Source of the DNA: Bacteroidota bacterium
Lineage (GTDB): Bacteria > Bacteroidota > Bacteroidia > NS11-12g > UBA9320
Reading direction: 5' to 3'
Assembly: GCA_947468275.1 (NCBI GenBank)
Contig: CANIKO010000002.1
Span: forward strand, 41,363-105,362
DNA length: 64,000 nt
Part shown: in pieces, positions 53,623-63,580 of the stretch
Position numbering within the stretch: the stretch's first letter is position 1
Layout: each line of letters begins with the position of its first letter
Made by a program: the position numbers and the translations under genes
Notes under the pieces: generated by a model
The model's database searches: none
Told to the model about the DNA's origin: nothing
The model's input: only the letters and a program-made list of their open reading frames with translations

Positions 53623-55461
53623 TTATTTCTTGGTTTGATAATCCTCCTTCATTTGGGCGGAGGACTGCATTAAGTACTTTCCTAATTTCAAAAGACTATC
53701 TGATTTGTATTTGGTTCGAATTATATCTTTTAAATTGACATCATATACCACAAAATCATTGGCTGACATCACCCCTACCCCATGGTCGTAGGTATAGTAA
53801 GCAAATGAATTTAAATTAAAAATACTTGTCGATAATTTAAATTTTTCCGGATTTAGTTTCAATTCATTGCATACCAAAGCTGGAATATTCAAATGGCCTC
53901 CTAAGTTTGAATTGATTGTCCCTCTGTATTCATTTTTCAAAGCACCCCCGGTAATGAGCATAGGAATATGATAGCGCTCTGGGTCATTCATACTTCGGTT
54001 AAGTGGATAATTGCAGGCATGGTCGGCCATTATAACAATAAGAGTATTATCATACCATTTTTGTTTTTTGGCTTTGACAATAAAATCATACAGGCAGCTA
54101 TCTGAATAATACACTGTGTTTTTATAATTGGAGGCTACAAAATCATTTTCAGTAAATATTTTTTTAACAGGAGCTTCAAACCATTCGTGCGAGGTGAGAG
54201 TGACCATTGAACTAAAAAATGGAGTTGGCTGTTTTTTTAAGGAATTTAATACCCAATCAAATGTTTCTTCATCTAAGGCTCCCCAAGCTGATTTACGTTT
54301 TGCATTTTCCAATAATTCTTTATTTATTTTATCTATACCTGCAGACTGAAGAAACACATCCGTATTGGCAAATTGAGGATTTCCTCCCGTAAAATAAGAA
54401 GTAAAGTAACCTACTGAACTTAACTCACGTATGAGATTTGGATAATTTTCAAACCGATCCATTGTCTCCATTGGATACGTTTGGGCTTGAGCCGGAAAAC
54501 CACTCAAAGTGGCCATTAATCCCTGCTCGGTGCGAAAACCTGTACTATAAAATTTATTAAATAATAATCCTTCCTTAGTTAACAAATCAAATCCGGGAGT
54601 AACATTAAGTTGACCACCAAGGCAACCAACCACATCAGCGCCCCAACTTTCTAAATACACAAATAAAATATTTGGTTTATCAATTGAAGATAATTTTGGT
54701 GAGGACGATGAATACTCCTTTACAAATTGTATTTGTAGATTTTCTAATTCATGTGTTAAATAATAATGATAGGGATTTCCCTGTGATTTATAATGGGAAA
54801 CAATATCGAAAAAATTCCAAAACCCATTGATAGCAGCATAATTCAGTATAGGATATTTTGAATAGTAACTTTGGCCTTTACTAATTGGCCGGCCTGATAT
54901 TCCTCCTCGAAGTGTTATAAATAAAACACTAATCATCAGAATAAAACTTAATGACAATTGAATTGGTTGCTGCTTAAATTGAAGTTCTTTACTTAGATAT
55001 TTTTTATAAATAAACCAGCCAAAAGCGGAAACCAACGTAACCCCCATCACAAATTTAATATGACCAAGATTGCCAGCAGAGGCGGATACAGTTCCGGGAA
55101 ATTGCAGATACCAAAGTGCCTTGCCGTTAATTCGTGTTCCCCAATTATGATACAATGCAAAATCAGTAACATAAATTAACGAGCAGCAAAGCAATAAAAA
55201 AGTAGTCACCGCTAAAACCATTTTTTCACCATTCATTTTGGATAACCCTGCAATAAAAATAATAATTACAGGTAGAATTGTACAATAAGCTGCGGCAGAT
55301 AAGTTAAGAAAGAAACCTGTTTTAAAGGTAAAAAGGATATGACTTAATGAAACGGCATTTAATTCCTTTAAGAAAAAAAATAAAAATAGGCCTTGAAGTA
55401 AAATAAAATAAAATAGCCAGAAAGCCAATTGTTTTAATATATATAGAAAAAACTTAGTCAT
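53623..55461 (-). CDS. LtaS-like sulfatase-family membrane enzyme
   Basis: A 612-residue protein: five N-terminal membrane helices (about 8-185) and an extracytoplasmic alkaline-phosphatase-fold domain (about 265-560). Motifs are NILFVYLESWGAD (metal ligand Glu), GFRTEQGLMATLSG (nucleophile Thr) and IVIMADHACNYP (metal ligands). It resembles lipoteichoic-acid synthase or phosphoglycerol transferase; in Gram-negative cells such proteins modify envelope glycans or lipids. The substrate is unknown. Confidence 0.88.
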   Translation of the reverse strand: MTKFFLYILKQLAFWLFYFILLQGLFLFFFLKELNAVSLSHILFTFKTGFFLNLSAAAYCTILPVIIIFIAGLSKMNGEKMVLAVTTFLLLCCSLIYVTDFALYHNWGTRINGKALWYLQFPGTVSASAGNLGHIKFVMGVTLVSAFGWFIYKKYLSKELQFKQQPIQLSLSFILMISVLFITLRGGISGRPISKGQSYYSKYPILNYAAINGFWNFFDIVSHYKSQGNPYHYYLTHELENLQIQFVKEYSSSSPKLSSIDKPNILFVYLESWGADVVGCLGGQLNVTPGFDLLTKEGLLFNKFYSTGFRTEQGLMATLSGFPAQAQTYPMETMDRFENYPNLIRELSSVGYFTSYFTGGNPQFANTDVFLQSAGIDKINKELLENAKRKSAWGALDEETFDWVLNSLKKQPTPFFSSMVTLTSHEWFEAPVKKIFTENDFVASNYKNTVYYSDSCLYDFIVKAKKQKWYDNTLIVIMADHACNYPLNRSMNDPERYHIPMLITGGALKNEYRGTINSNLGGHLNIPALVCNELKLNPEKFKLSTSIFNLNSFAYYTYDHGVGVMSANDFVVYDVNLKDIIRTKYKSDSLLKLGKYLMQSSAQMKEDYQTKK

Positions 55462-55609
55462 GCGTGGTAAGTGGCAAATCTAATTTTTTTAATGAATTGA
55501 TTTTAGAATTGCTAATTGAAAAGCATACTTATCACAAAAAATATGAATTTTGTCGAGTCAAAAAGTCACTTCAATACTTTTTGGTACTAATTTTGAGTTA
55601 CTTCAAAAA

Positions 55610-55954
55610 GTGTTGAAAGAGATAAAACAAATATTCAAGATTTTGCTACTACTTCTGGTATTCATTACCGGCTCAAGCAGCAATCTGTTATTTGCTAAAT
55701 CTACCAGATATAATGACCAGTTTGCCAAGTATCTGCCTACTGATAATTCCCCAAAATCAGGACCTTTCTTTTTTCAACCCATTGAAGATTTCCAAAGTGA
55801 AGATGATGATCATATTTCAATTGAAAATGATTTATTTAATTTCACAATTGGGCTTCTTAATTTTATTGACTTTGATGAAACTTCATCAATAGTTCTAAAC
55901 GAATCTGTTATTGAACCCCGTATTTGGTGTATCAATAACAATTTAAGACTGTAG
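55610..55954 (+). CDS. Small exported protein upstream of dabA
   Basis: A 114-residue protein read from GTG 55610 or TTG 55613; no ATG is available. A hydrophobic export segment (IFKILLLLLVFITGSSSNLLFA) is followed by a short acidic soluble part. A longer TTG start at 55550 gives an odd N-terminus. It lies 130 bp before dabA and may be cotranscribed. No family is recognised. Confidence 0.5.
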   Translation: MLKEIKQIFKILLLLLVFITGSSSNLLFAKSTRYNDQFAKYLPTDNSPKSGPFFFQPIEDFQSEDDDHISIENDLFNFTIGLLNFIDFDETSSIVLNESVIEPRIWCINNNLRL

Positions 55955-56084
55955 AATTTCTCATTAGCACCTGCTTGGCATTCCATCAGGTTTTATTTAT
56001 ACCTTATAAATTCACTCCGAATCTATGTCATGGGTATATTCGATTTTATTAAATCATTTATTAAAAATTTTAAACTAAATTATA

Positions 56085-58586
56085 ATGAAAAATAATATTT
56101 CTCATTTCGATGAGTATGAAGCGCTTCATAAATTAAAGCACTATTTGCCCGCACAGGCATCATTAAAAGATTTTATACATCACAATACATTACATGGCTT
56201 TCAAAATTTAAAATTTTATAAAGGGATTATTTATGCTTCTGAATTATTTGGCAGCAATGTTTCCCTTTCAATAGAAGAATACAGAAAGCTTTATAAATCC
56301 AGCAGAATTAAAGATGATATACTTGAAAAAGTAATTGAAGAAAGGCTAGGCGCTGAGTATGTAAATGAATGGAAAGAAAAAGTTCTGAATAAAGAATTCA
56401 ATCATGTTGCATCAGCAAGAATTGGAAAACTTAGGCACAATTGGAAAGAACAATATCACATCAATCTTGATTCCTTGGTTCATCCTATTCTTTTCAGAAC
56501 ACTTTGCAGCTATTTAGATCAAGGAATTTCGATTTGGAATTTTCCTGTTCATAATAAAGGATTTCTTTCATCCATTCGCGAGATTGAAAGAAACAGCTAT
56601 ACTAGTTTTTTTAAATCAAAGAGGGTTAAAGAATTATTAAACAACCATTGCCAAATGAGTGAATTACTCAAAATATTGGTAGGTGACGAATCACTATACG
56701 AAAATTATATATTTGACCAACAATTTGCACATCCCGGTTGGTCTGGCATTGTATCAGCAATCGAAGATAATCCTAAAACCCTATTGGATGCAAGAAAAAT
56801 AACAGTTCATGAATTGGTTATGCTTGAACTATTAATGGAAATTGATGCCATGGATACAAAGTTTAACGAAAATTGGTCTCCATTAAGTTATAAATTAAAA
56901 AAACAACCTCCTTATCTTTTTCGAGATGTTGAAAAAACAGAGTATCACGAGGCTATTACAATACTTCAAGATGCATTTGAATGGAGTTATTATGATGAAG
57001 TGTTAGCTGGAATCAAAAATCAGAAACAAATTAAAAAAACAAATTCTTTAAAAAGTTTTCAAGCTATGTTTTGCATTGATGATCGCGAATGTTCAATGCG
57101 AAGAAACCTTGAACATATTGATTCTACTTGTGAAACATTTGGAACTCCGGGCTTTTTTAATGCTGAGTTTTATTATCAGCCTGAGCATGGTAAATTTTAT
57201 GACAAACTTTGTCCTGCTCCTTTAAATCCAAAATACCTTATAAAAGAATTAGAGTCAACCGAAAAAAGAGAAACTGAATTCCACCATTCAAAACGAACAC
57301 ACTCATTATTTACAGGATGGATTATAACACACACCGTTGGATTTTGGTCAGCATTTAAATTGTTTTATAATATTTTCAGACCAACTATGAGCCCTGCCAC
57401 AGCATCTTCATTTAAGCACATGGATCAGTTTTCACAGTTAACAATTGAAAATAAAAGCCTTGAAGATACTGAGAATAATCTTCAAATTGGGTTTACCCTA
57501 ACTGAGATGGCTGACCGGGTGGAAGGCCTGTTAAGAAGTATTGGTTTGGTAGATAATTTTGCCAAAATCATTTATGCCATAGGCCATGGTTCAAGTAGTG
57601 TAAATAATCCGCATTATGCAGCCTATGATTGCGGAGCTTGCAGTGGCAGGCCAGGTTCGGTTAATGCAAGAGTTATTTGCCACATGGCTAATCATCCTGA
57701 AGTTAGAAAAATTTTGAGTTCGAGAGGATTGCATATTCCTGATGAAACTCAATTTATTGGAGGGTTGCATGATACAACCCGCGATGATATTACGTTTTTT
57801 GACAAGAAAACACTTTCTGATACAAATATGGATAACCATATTAGAAACAAATTTGTATTTAAAAGAGCATTAGATTTGAACTCCAGAGAAAGATCAAGAC
57901 GTTTTGAATCTATTAATACAAAGTTAAGTCTTGAAGAAATACATAATAGGACTAGACGTCGTTCGGTATCGTTATTTGAACCTCGCCCAGAATTGAACCA
58001 CGCTACCAATGCACTTTGTATTGTGGGTCCACGAAACTTATCTGATCATCTCTTTTTAGATCGTAGGTCATTTTTAAATTCATACAATTATAAAACGGAT
58101 TTAGAGGGTAAATATTTATTAAATATTTTAAAAGCCGTGGCGCCTGTTTGTGGAGGTATCAATCTTGAATATTATTTTTCGAGAGTAGATAATGAAGTTT
58201 TTGGCGCAGGAACAAAATTGCCTCATAATGTAATGGGACTTTTTGGTGTGGCTAATGGAACTGATGGGGATTTAAGACCTGGATTACCAAGCCAGATGAT
58301 TGAAGTTCATGACCCTGTGAGGCTTTTGGTTATTGTAGAACATTTTCCCGAAGTTGTACTTGATACAATAAAAAAAGATTTAGCTACATACGAATGGTTT
58401 ATTAATGAATGGATTCATTTGGTTGTTGTTCATCCTGATACTCACTTGTTTTTTTTGCTAAAAAATGGAAAATTTTCAGAGTATAAACTTTTAAAACAAG
58501 ACTCAGAATCAGTGTCTGATTACCTATCATTACTAAGTTCTGATTTGGAAAATTTACCGGTAACTTTAATTGAAGAACAGATATGA
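56085..58586 (+). CDS. dabA: DabA (DUF2309) subunit of an inorganic-carbon transporter
   Basis: An 833-residue protein of the DabA/UPF0753 family, a beta-carbonic-anhydrase-like zinc protein that converts CO2 to bicarbonate on the cytoplasmic face, coupled to ion flow through DabB. The predicted zinc ligands are C330 and D332 (FCIDDRE), H501 and C516 (GHGSSSVNNPHYAAYDCGACSG), with spacing close to the Halothiobacillus protein. The ATGA overlap with dabB shows coupled translation. Confidence 0.92.
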   Translation: MKNNISHFDEYEALHKLKHYLPAQASLKDFIHHNTLHGFQNLKFYKGIIYASELFGSNVSLSIEEYRKLYKSSRIKDDILEKVIEERLGAEYVNEWKEKVLNKEFNHVASARIGKLRHNWKEQYHINLDSLVHPILFRTLCSYLDQGISIWNFPVHNKGFLSSIREIERNSYTSFFKSKRVKELLNNHCQMSELLKILVGDESLYENYIFDQQFAHPGWSGIVSAIEDNPKTLLDARKITVHELVMLELLMEIDAMDTKFNENWSPLSYKLKKQPPYLFRDVEKTEYHEAITILQDAFEWSYYDEVLAGIKNQKQIKKTNSLKSFQAMFCIDDRECSMRRNLEHIDSTCETFGTPGFFNAEFYYQPEHGKFYDKLCPAPLNPKYLIKELESTEKRETEFHHSKRTHSLFTGWIITHTVGFWSAFKLFYNIFRPTMSPATASSFKHMDQFSQLTIENKSLEDTENNLQIGFTLTEMADRVEGLLRSIGLVDNFAKIIYAIGHGSSSVNNPHYAAYDCGACSGRPGSVNARVICHMANHPEVRKILSSRGLHIPDETQFIGGLHDTTRDDITFFDKKTLSDTNMDNHIRNKFVFKRALDLNSRERSRRFESINTKLSLEEIHNRTRRRSVSLFEPRPELNHATNALCIVGPRNLSDHLFLDRRSFLNSYNYKTDLEGKYLLNILKAVAPVCGGINLEYYFSRVDNEVFGAGTKLPHNVMGLFGVANGTDGDLRPGLPSQMIEVHDPVRLLVIVEHFPEVVLDTIKKDLATYEWFINEWIHLVVVHPDTHLFFLLKNGKFSEYKLLKQDSESVSDYLSLLSSDLENLPVTLIEEQI

Positions 58587-60448
58587 CGATGACCTTAATT
58601 CTCCATTTTTTTATAATTGTGCCTTTGGTAGGTTTTTTATTAAGTCTGTTTATTTCAGATAAGAATGAAAGACTGATTTCGGGAACAGCCTTTATAACTT
58701 TAGGCACTCAATTTATAGCCTTTTCAGTATTTCTACTTTACTATCTTTTCAATAATCATCCAACATTAAACCTTAAAGATATTGTACTCTACAAATCATC
58801 AGGCTATGAGTTTTTTATTGACTTTTGCTTTGATAAAATAACTGCGGTTTATATGGCTGTTGGCACGTTCCTAACCTTTATGGTTACTATTTATAGCCGA
58901 GCCTATTTGCATCGTGAACCAGGTTACAAAAGATTTTTTAATACAATTCTTTTCTTTTATTTTGGATATACTATCACTGTTTTTTCAGGAAATCTAGAAA
59001 CCCTTTTTGTAGGTTGGGAAATACTTGGAATTTCTTCATTTTTACTAATCGCTTTTTATCGCGACCGTTATTTACCAGTAAAAAATGCTTTGAAAGTATT
59101 TTCAATATATAGAATTGGCGACGTTGGATTAATATTAGCAATGTGGATGACCCATCATTTATGGCATGCTAATATCACTTTCTTACAATTAAACAATAAG
59201 GAATTGGTGCATGAACATTTACAAAACCATAGTTTGATTGGGGTTTTCATTGCTTTAATGATATTAATAACAGCGGCGGCCAAATCGGCTCAGCTTCCTT
59301 TTTCATCCTGGTTGCCGCGTGCCATGGAGGGACCAACACCATCTAGTGCTATTTTTTATGGTTCCTTATCTGTGCATTTAGGTGTTTTTCTATTACTTCG
59401 TACTCATACTTTTTGGGCGGAGCAATATTCAATACGAATATTAATTGGCGTTTTAGGTTTGGCTACAAGCCTCATTGCATCTAGTATTGCCAGAGTTCAA
59501 TCCTCTATTAAAAGTCAGGTAGCTTACTCTTCTATTTCACAAATTGGATTAATCTTCATTGAAATTGCTTTAGGTTTTGAAAATCTGGCACTTGTTCATT
59601 TTGCTGGAAATGCATTTTTAAGGACTTACCAATTACTAGTCTCACCATCTGTAGTTACTTATTTAATAAGAGAACAATTTTACAACTTTGAACACCGTGA
59701 AAACACCATTGAAGATTCCATTCCTCAAAAAATAAAATACTCATTATATTTATTAAGCCTTAAAGAATGGTATTTAGAAACTTTTATATTTAGGATGTGG
59801 CGACCATTTAAAAAAACCGGACGGAAAATGAATTTTTTAACAGTTAAGTTGTTATTCAAACTCTTTATTCCATCCTATATCATCGGGTTGATTTGTTTGT
59901 ACTATGAAAATTCTATTCCAACTGTGATTCATGATTATTTGCCCGTTTTATTTGCATTTATAGGTTTGGTTTTAATTCTTAAATCATATACTGAGCGTAA
60001 AAGTGTAAAATTAGGTTGGGTACTAATTATTATGAACCATTTTTGGATAGCACTTGCCATTTCGTTTAATGAACATTTTAAATATACTCAATCCTTACTT
60101 TACTTAAGTGGAATATTAGTGGCCGGAGTTTTTGGTTTTATTCTTCTAAATAATTTAAAACAAAAAGAACCACAAGTTAATCTTCATAGATTTCAGGGTT
60201 ACTCGTTCAAATACCCAACCATGTCTTTTATTTTTCTATTATGCTGTTTGGGTTTAACAGGATTTCCTATTACTCCCACTTTTATTGGCGAAGATTTAAT
60301 CTTTAGCCATATTCACGAAAATCAAATTATACTGGCTTTTTTTGTAGCAACCAGTTTAATTATTGATGGTATTTCAGCTGTCAGGATTTATGCTCGCATT
60401 TTTCTTGGACCATTTATACCATCCAAAAACGAAGTAAATTTCATTTAA
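58583..60448 (+). CDS. dabB: DabB (NuoL/MrpA-like) subunit of an inorganic-carbon transporter
   Basis: A 621-residue membrane protein with about 14-16 helices, resembling NADH dehydrogenase subunit 5: ILGISSFLLIAFYRDR, AKSAQLPFSSWLPRAMEGPTPSSA, and VAYSSISQIGL with the channel lysines. It forms the cation channel energising DabA. It overlaps dabA by 4 bp and precedes the SulP gene by 22 bp. Complex I subunit identity is excluded by the dabA partner and absence of other nuo genes. Confidence 0.9.
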   Translation: MTMTLILHFFIIVPLVGFLLSLFISDKNERLISGTAFITLGTQFIAFSVFLLYYLFNNHPTLNLKDIVLYKSSGYEFFIDFCFDKITAVYMAVGTFLTFMVTIYSRAYLHREPGYKRFFNTILFFYFGYTITVFSGNLETLFVGWEILGISSFLLIAFYRDRYLPVKNALKVFSIYRIGDVGLILAMWMTHHLWHANITFLQLNNKELVHEHLQNHSLIGVFIALMILITAAAKSAQLPFSSWLPRAMEGPTPSSAIFYGSLSVHLGVFLLLRTHTFWAEQYSIRILIGVLGLATSLIASSIARVQSSIKSQVAYSSISQIGLIFIEIALGFENLALVHFAGNAFLRTYQLLVSPSVVTYLIREQFYNFEHRENTIEDSIPQKIKYSLYLLSLKEWYLETFIFRMWRPFKKTGRKMNFLTVKLLFKLFIPSYIIGLICLYYENSIPTVIHDYLPVLFAFIGLVLILKSYTERKSVKLGWVLIIMNHFWIALAISFNEHFKYTQSLLYLSGILVAGVFGFILLNNLKQKEPQVNLHRFQGYSFKYPTMSFIFLLCCLGLTGFPITPTFIGEDLIFSHIHENQIILAFFVATSLIIDGISAVRIYARIFLGPFIPSKNEVNFI

Positions 60449-60470
60449 CACAATTTAAAAACACAAAAAA

Positions 60471-62111
60471 ATGAACTCAAAAAAATTAAAACAAATACCT
60501 TTAGATGGCTGGGCCGGTCTAAAACAAAATTTATCTTCCGATGCCATGTCAGGTTTCATGGTATTTTTATTGGCACTTCCTTTAAGTTTAGGAATAGCAA
60601 AGGCAAGTGAATTTCCAGCTATTTATGGGTTGGTAACTGCCATTATTGGTGGGGTAATAGTTAGTTTTTTTTCAGGATCACTTTTATCAATAAAGGGACC
60701 TGCTGCTGGACTTATAGTAATTGCATCAGGAGCCGTGGCCGCTTTTGGAGGTGGCGAAACAGGATGGCATCTTACCTTAGGAGTTATTGTAACAGCCGGA
60801 ATTATTCAAATATTATTTGGCCTTTTAAAATTAGGAAAATTTAGTGATTATTTTCCCGGAGCAGCCATTCATGGAATGATGGCGGCAATTGGCATAATAA
60901 TTATGTCGAAACAAATCCATTTTTTGATTGGTGTTGACCCCGGAATATTAAAAGGCAAAGAGCCGCTCGAATTAATACAAATGATTCCTCATAGTTTTAT
61001 GACTTTAAATTTTCACCTTGCCGAAATTGGTGTGGCATGTTTAGTTGTTTTAGTTTTATTATCCTACATAGAACACCAACATATCAAAAAAATACCACCT
61101 CCAATGATAGTATTAGCAATAGCCGTTCCTCTTGGTTATATTTTAAATATAAAAACTGATGGAAAGATAAAAAACTTTGCAATGGTAAAGGTGGAAAATA
61201 TAATTGATGTGGTAAGACATAGCCCAATAAATGTAAACTTTGAAGCGATGTTCAGTCACACAGGTATCTTTATTCAATATGTAATATTATTTGCTTTAAT
61301 AGGAAGCATTGAATCTTTGCTAACGGTAAAAGCTATCGACAAAATGGATCCTTATAAAAGGCATTCCGATACAAATAAAGATTTAATTGGTGTTGGAATT
61401 GGTAACACAATTTCAGGAATTTTGGGAGGATTACCAATGATATCTGAAGTTGCACGTAGTTCAGCTAATGTTACAAATGGTGCAAGAACCCGCTGGGCTA
61501 ATTTTTTCCATGGCTCATTTTTACTTGTAGCCCTTGTTATTGCTGTTCCCTTCATTAATATGATTCCAAATTCGGCTTTGGCAGCCATGCTTATTTATGT
61601 TGGTTTTAAGTTAGCTCATCCAAAAGAATTCAAACACATGTGGCATGTAGGTAAAGATCAGTTCTTTATTTTTATTGTTACAGTAATCCTAACTTTAGCT
61701 ACTGATTTATTAATGGGCGTATTGACAGGAATAGTTCTCGAAATTATTGTAAATTTTATGCATGGGGCATCATTAAAGGGAGCCTTTAAAACTAAGGACA
61801 GTCATGTTATTATAAAAAATGGAACCTTTGTACTTGAACTATCACCAGATTCAGTTTTTACTAATATTTTAGGGTTAAAACGAAGTATGGATTCGATACC
61901 ACCCAAACAAGATGTTATAATTGATTTTAGTAAGGCAAAAATTGTAGATCATACTACGATGTTAGCGCTTCATCAATATGCCGAATTATATTATGAAAAT
62001 GGCGGGCAAATTCATTTCGAAGGCAAGGACAACCTTATAAAAACTGGGCATGACAAAAACTCTACCCATAAATATTATAAATATAAAATTGAAACTAACA
62101 CCATAGATTAG
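60471..62111 (+). CDS. SulP-family anion permease with STAS domain
   Basis: A 546-residue transporter: a 12-14-helix SulP core (about 20-430; FMVFLLALPLSLGIAKASEFPA, SIKGPAAGLIVIASG, GNTISGILGGLPMISEVARSSAN) and a short C-terminal STAS domain (about 445-535). Members transport sulfate, bicarbonate or other anions. Its place after dabAB makes bicarbonate (BicA-like) the most likely substrate, though this is inference. Confidence 0.88.
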   Translation: MNSKKLKQIPLDGWAGLKQNLSSDAMSGFMVFLLALPLSLGIAKASEFPAIYGLVTAIIGGVIVSFFSGSLLSIKGPAAGLIVIASGAVAAFGGGETGWHLTLGVIVTAGIIQILFGLLKLGKFSDYFPGAAIHGMMAAIGIIIMSKQIHFLIGVDPGILKGKEPLELIQMIPHSFMTLNFHLAEIGVACLVVLVLLSYIEHQHIKKIPPPMIVLAIAVPLGYILNIKTDGKIKNFAMVKVENIIDVVRHSPINVNFEAMFSHTGIFIQYVILFALIGSIESLLTVKAIDKMDPYKRHSDTNKDLIGVGIGNTISGILGGLPMISEVARSSANVTNGARTRWANFFHGSFLLVALVIAVPFINMIPNSALAAMLIYVGFKLAHPKEFKHMWHVGKDQFFIFIVTVILTLATDLLMGVLTGIVLEIIVNFMHGASLKGAFKTKDSHVIIKNGTFVLELSPDSVFTNILGLKRSMDSIPPKQDVIIDFSKAKIVDHTTMLALHQYAELYYENGGQIHFEGKDNLIKTGHDKNSTHKYYKYKIETNTID

Positions 62112-62121
62112 TATTAATAAT

Positions 62122-63450
62122 ATGAAAAGAATAGTTTTATTATTCAACATAATTGTTGGTGTTGGGAATATTTACGCCCAATCTGGAAATACTAGATTTA
62201 AAAATGGCTTAATTTTATATTTAAATAATGATAGTACCCATTTTATAAAAAGCACTTTTGTTAATCAAACTTGGATACGTTATAATCAAAATAATCCGGG
62301 AAGCACAGTTTATAATACCCTTCAAAATAACACTTTTGATATAGGATTGAGAAGAACCCGAATCCAAATGTTCGGTCTCATTACCGATAGGGTTTTTGTA
62401 TATACCCAATTTGGTCAAAACAACTTCAACTACCTTTCTGCAAGAAAAACTGGAGCCTTTTTTCACGATGTTACCTGCGAATATGGGATATCTCCAAAAC
62501 ATTTATGGATTGGAGCCGGGTTAACGGGATGGAGCGGCCTTTCTCGCTATTCATCCCCTTCAATTGGTACGATTATGACCATGGATGCTCCATTATTTCA
62601 GCAAGCTACTAATGACGCTACCGATCAATTTTTAAGAAAACTTAGCATTTATGGAAAAGGAAAAATTGGAAAATTGGATTATAGGGTAGCTATTAGTAAA
62701 CCCATGGTTATTGAAAACTCAACGTTATATTACAATAAAATAAGTACCAATTCAGATTTTTCAAGGATTCCACCCAAGCTTCAATATCAGGGATATTTCA
62801 TGTACCAGTTTTTTGATAAGGAATCCAATCAAATGCCATATACAGTGGGTACTTATTTAGGAAAAAAAAGAGTATTTAATATCGGTGCAGGGTTTATTTA
62901 TCAAAAAGATGCCATGAGTCATTTAATCAATATTACGGATAGTGTGAATACCGCTATGAAACTATTTGCCGTAGATGTATTTTATGATGCACCAGTAAAT
63001 AAATCGAAAGGAACAGCTATTACGGCTTATGGTGGATACTTTAATACTAATTTTGGAAAGGGCTATATTAGAAATAATGGCCCAATGGCTCCTACAAATG
63101 GTGTAAACAAAGCAACTGCTTCATTTAATGGAACGGGTAGCGCCTTTCCAATTATTGGAACCGGACAGGTAGTTTATGTGCAAGTTGGGTATTTATTACC
63201 GGATAAACTATTGGGTAAAAACGGAAAACTTCAGCCTTATGCGGCCTATATGCAGGCCAAGTATGACCGCCTGAGCGACCCGGTAAAAACCATGGACTTA
63301 GGTTGCAATTGGTTAATAAACGGACATGGTTCCAAATTATCTCTCAATTACCAAAGTCGCCCAATTTTTAATACTGTAAACGGAGAACTTAGAGATATAA
63401 AATCAGCGAGAAGAGGCTGTTTCGTTTTACAATATCAAATTGCAATTTAA
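62122..63450 (+). CDS. Outer-membrane porin
   Basis: A 442-residue exported barrel protein: signal peptide (RIVLLFNIIVGVGNIYAQ), then alternating beta-strands with many aromatic ends (for example GRTRIQMFGLITDRVFVYTQFGQNN in shorter form), ending SARRGCFVLQYQIAI. It resembles phosphate- or anion-selective porins. Last gene of the dab operon, 10 bp after the SulP gene, so it may let bicarbonate across the outer membrane. Confidence 0.75.
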   Translation: MKRIVLLFNIIVGVGNIYAQSGNTRFKNGLILYLNNDSTHFIKSTFVNQTWIRYNQNNPGSTVYNTLQNNTFDIGLRRTRIQMFGLITDRVFVYTQFGQNNFNYLSARKTGAFFHDVTCEYGISPKHLWIGAGLTGWSGLSRYSSPSIGTIMTMDAPLFQQATNDATDQFLRKLSIYGKGKIGKLDYRVAISKPMVIENSTLYYNKISTNSDFSRIPPKLQYQGYFMYQFFDKESNQMPYTVGTYLGKKRVFNIGAGFIYQKDAMSHLINITDSVNTAMKLFAVDVFYDAPVNKSKGTAITAYGGYFNTNFGKGYIRNNGPMAPTNGVNKATASFNGTGSAFPIIGTGQVVYVQVGYLLPDKLLGKNGKLQPYAAYMQAKYDRLSDPVKTMDLGCNWLINGHGSKLSLNYQSRPIFNTVNGELRDIKSARRGCFVLQYQIAI

Positions 63451-63487
63451 AAAAAACATTTATTATCGTTTGATTTTGTATTGATTA

Positions 63488-63548
63488 AGTGGGTAAGTTA
63501 TAAAAAAATAAATTGTTGCGCTGAAACATCAATTTATACTTACCCGCT
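63488..63548. terminator. Long nested terminator hairpin
   Basis: AGTGGGTAAGT (63488-63498) pairs with ACTTACCCGCT (63538-63548, one G-U pair), enclosing ATAAATTG (63508-63515) and CAATTTAT (63530-63537). It separates the porin gene from the convergent cofactor gene. Confidence 0.75.
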
Positions 63549-63580
63549 CTAATTAATTTGGCAAGATTTATAAATAAAAA

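Noticed and set aside
58583..60448. Respiratory complex I subunit (NuoL)
   Set aside because: It is coupled to dabA and no other nuo genes are present, so DabB is the better call.
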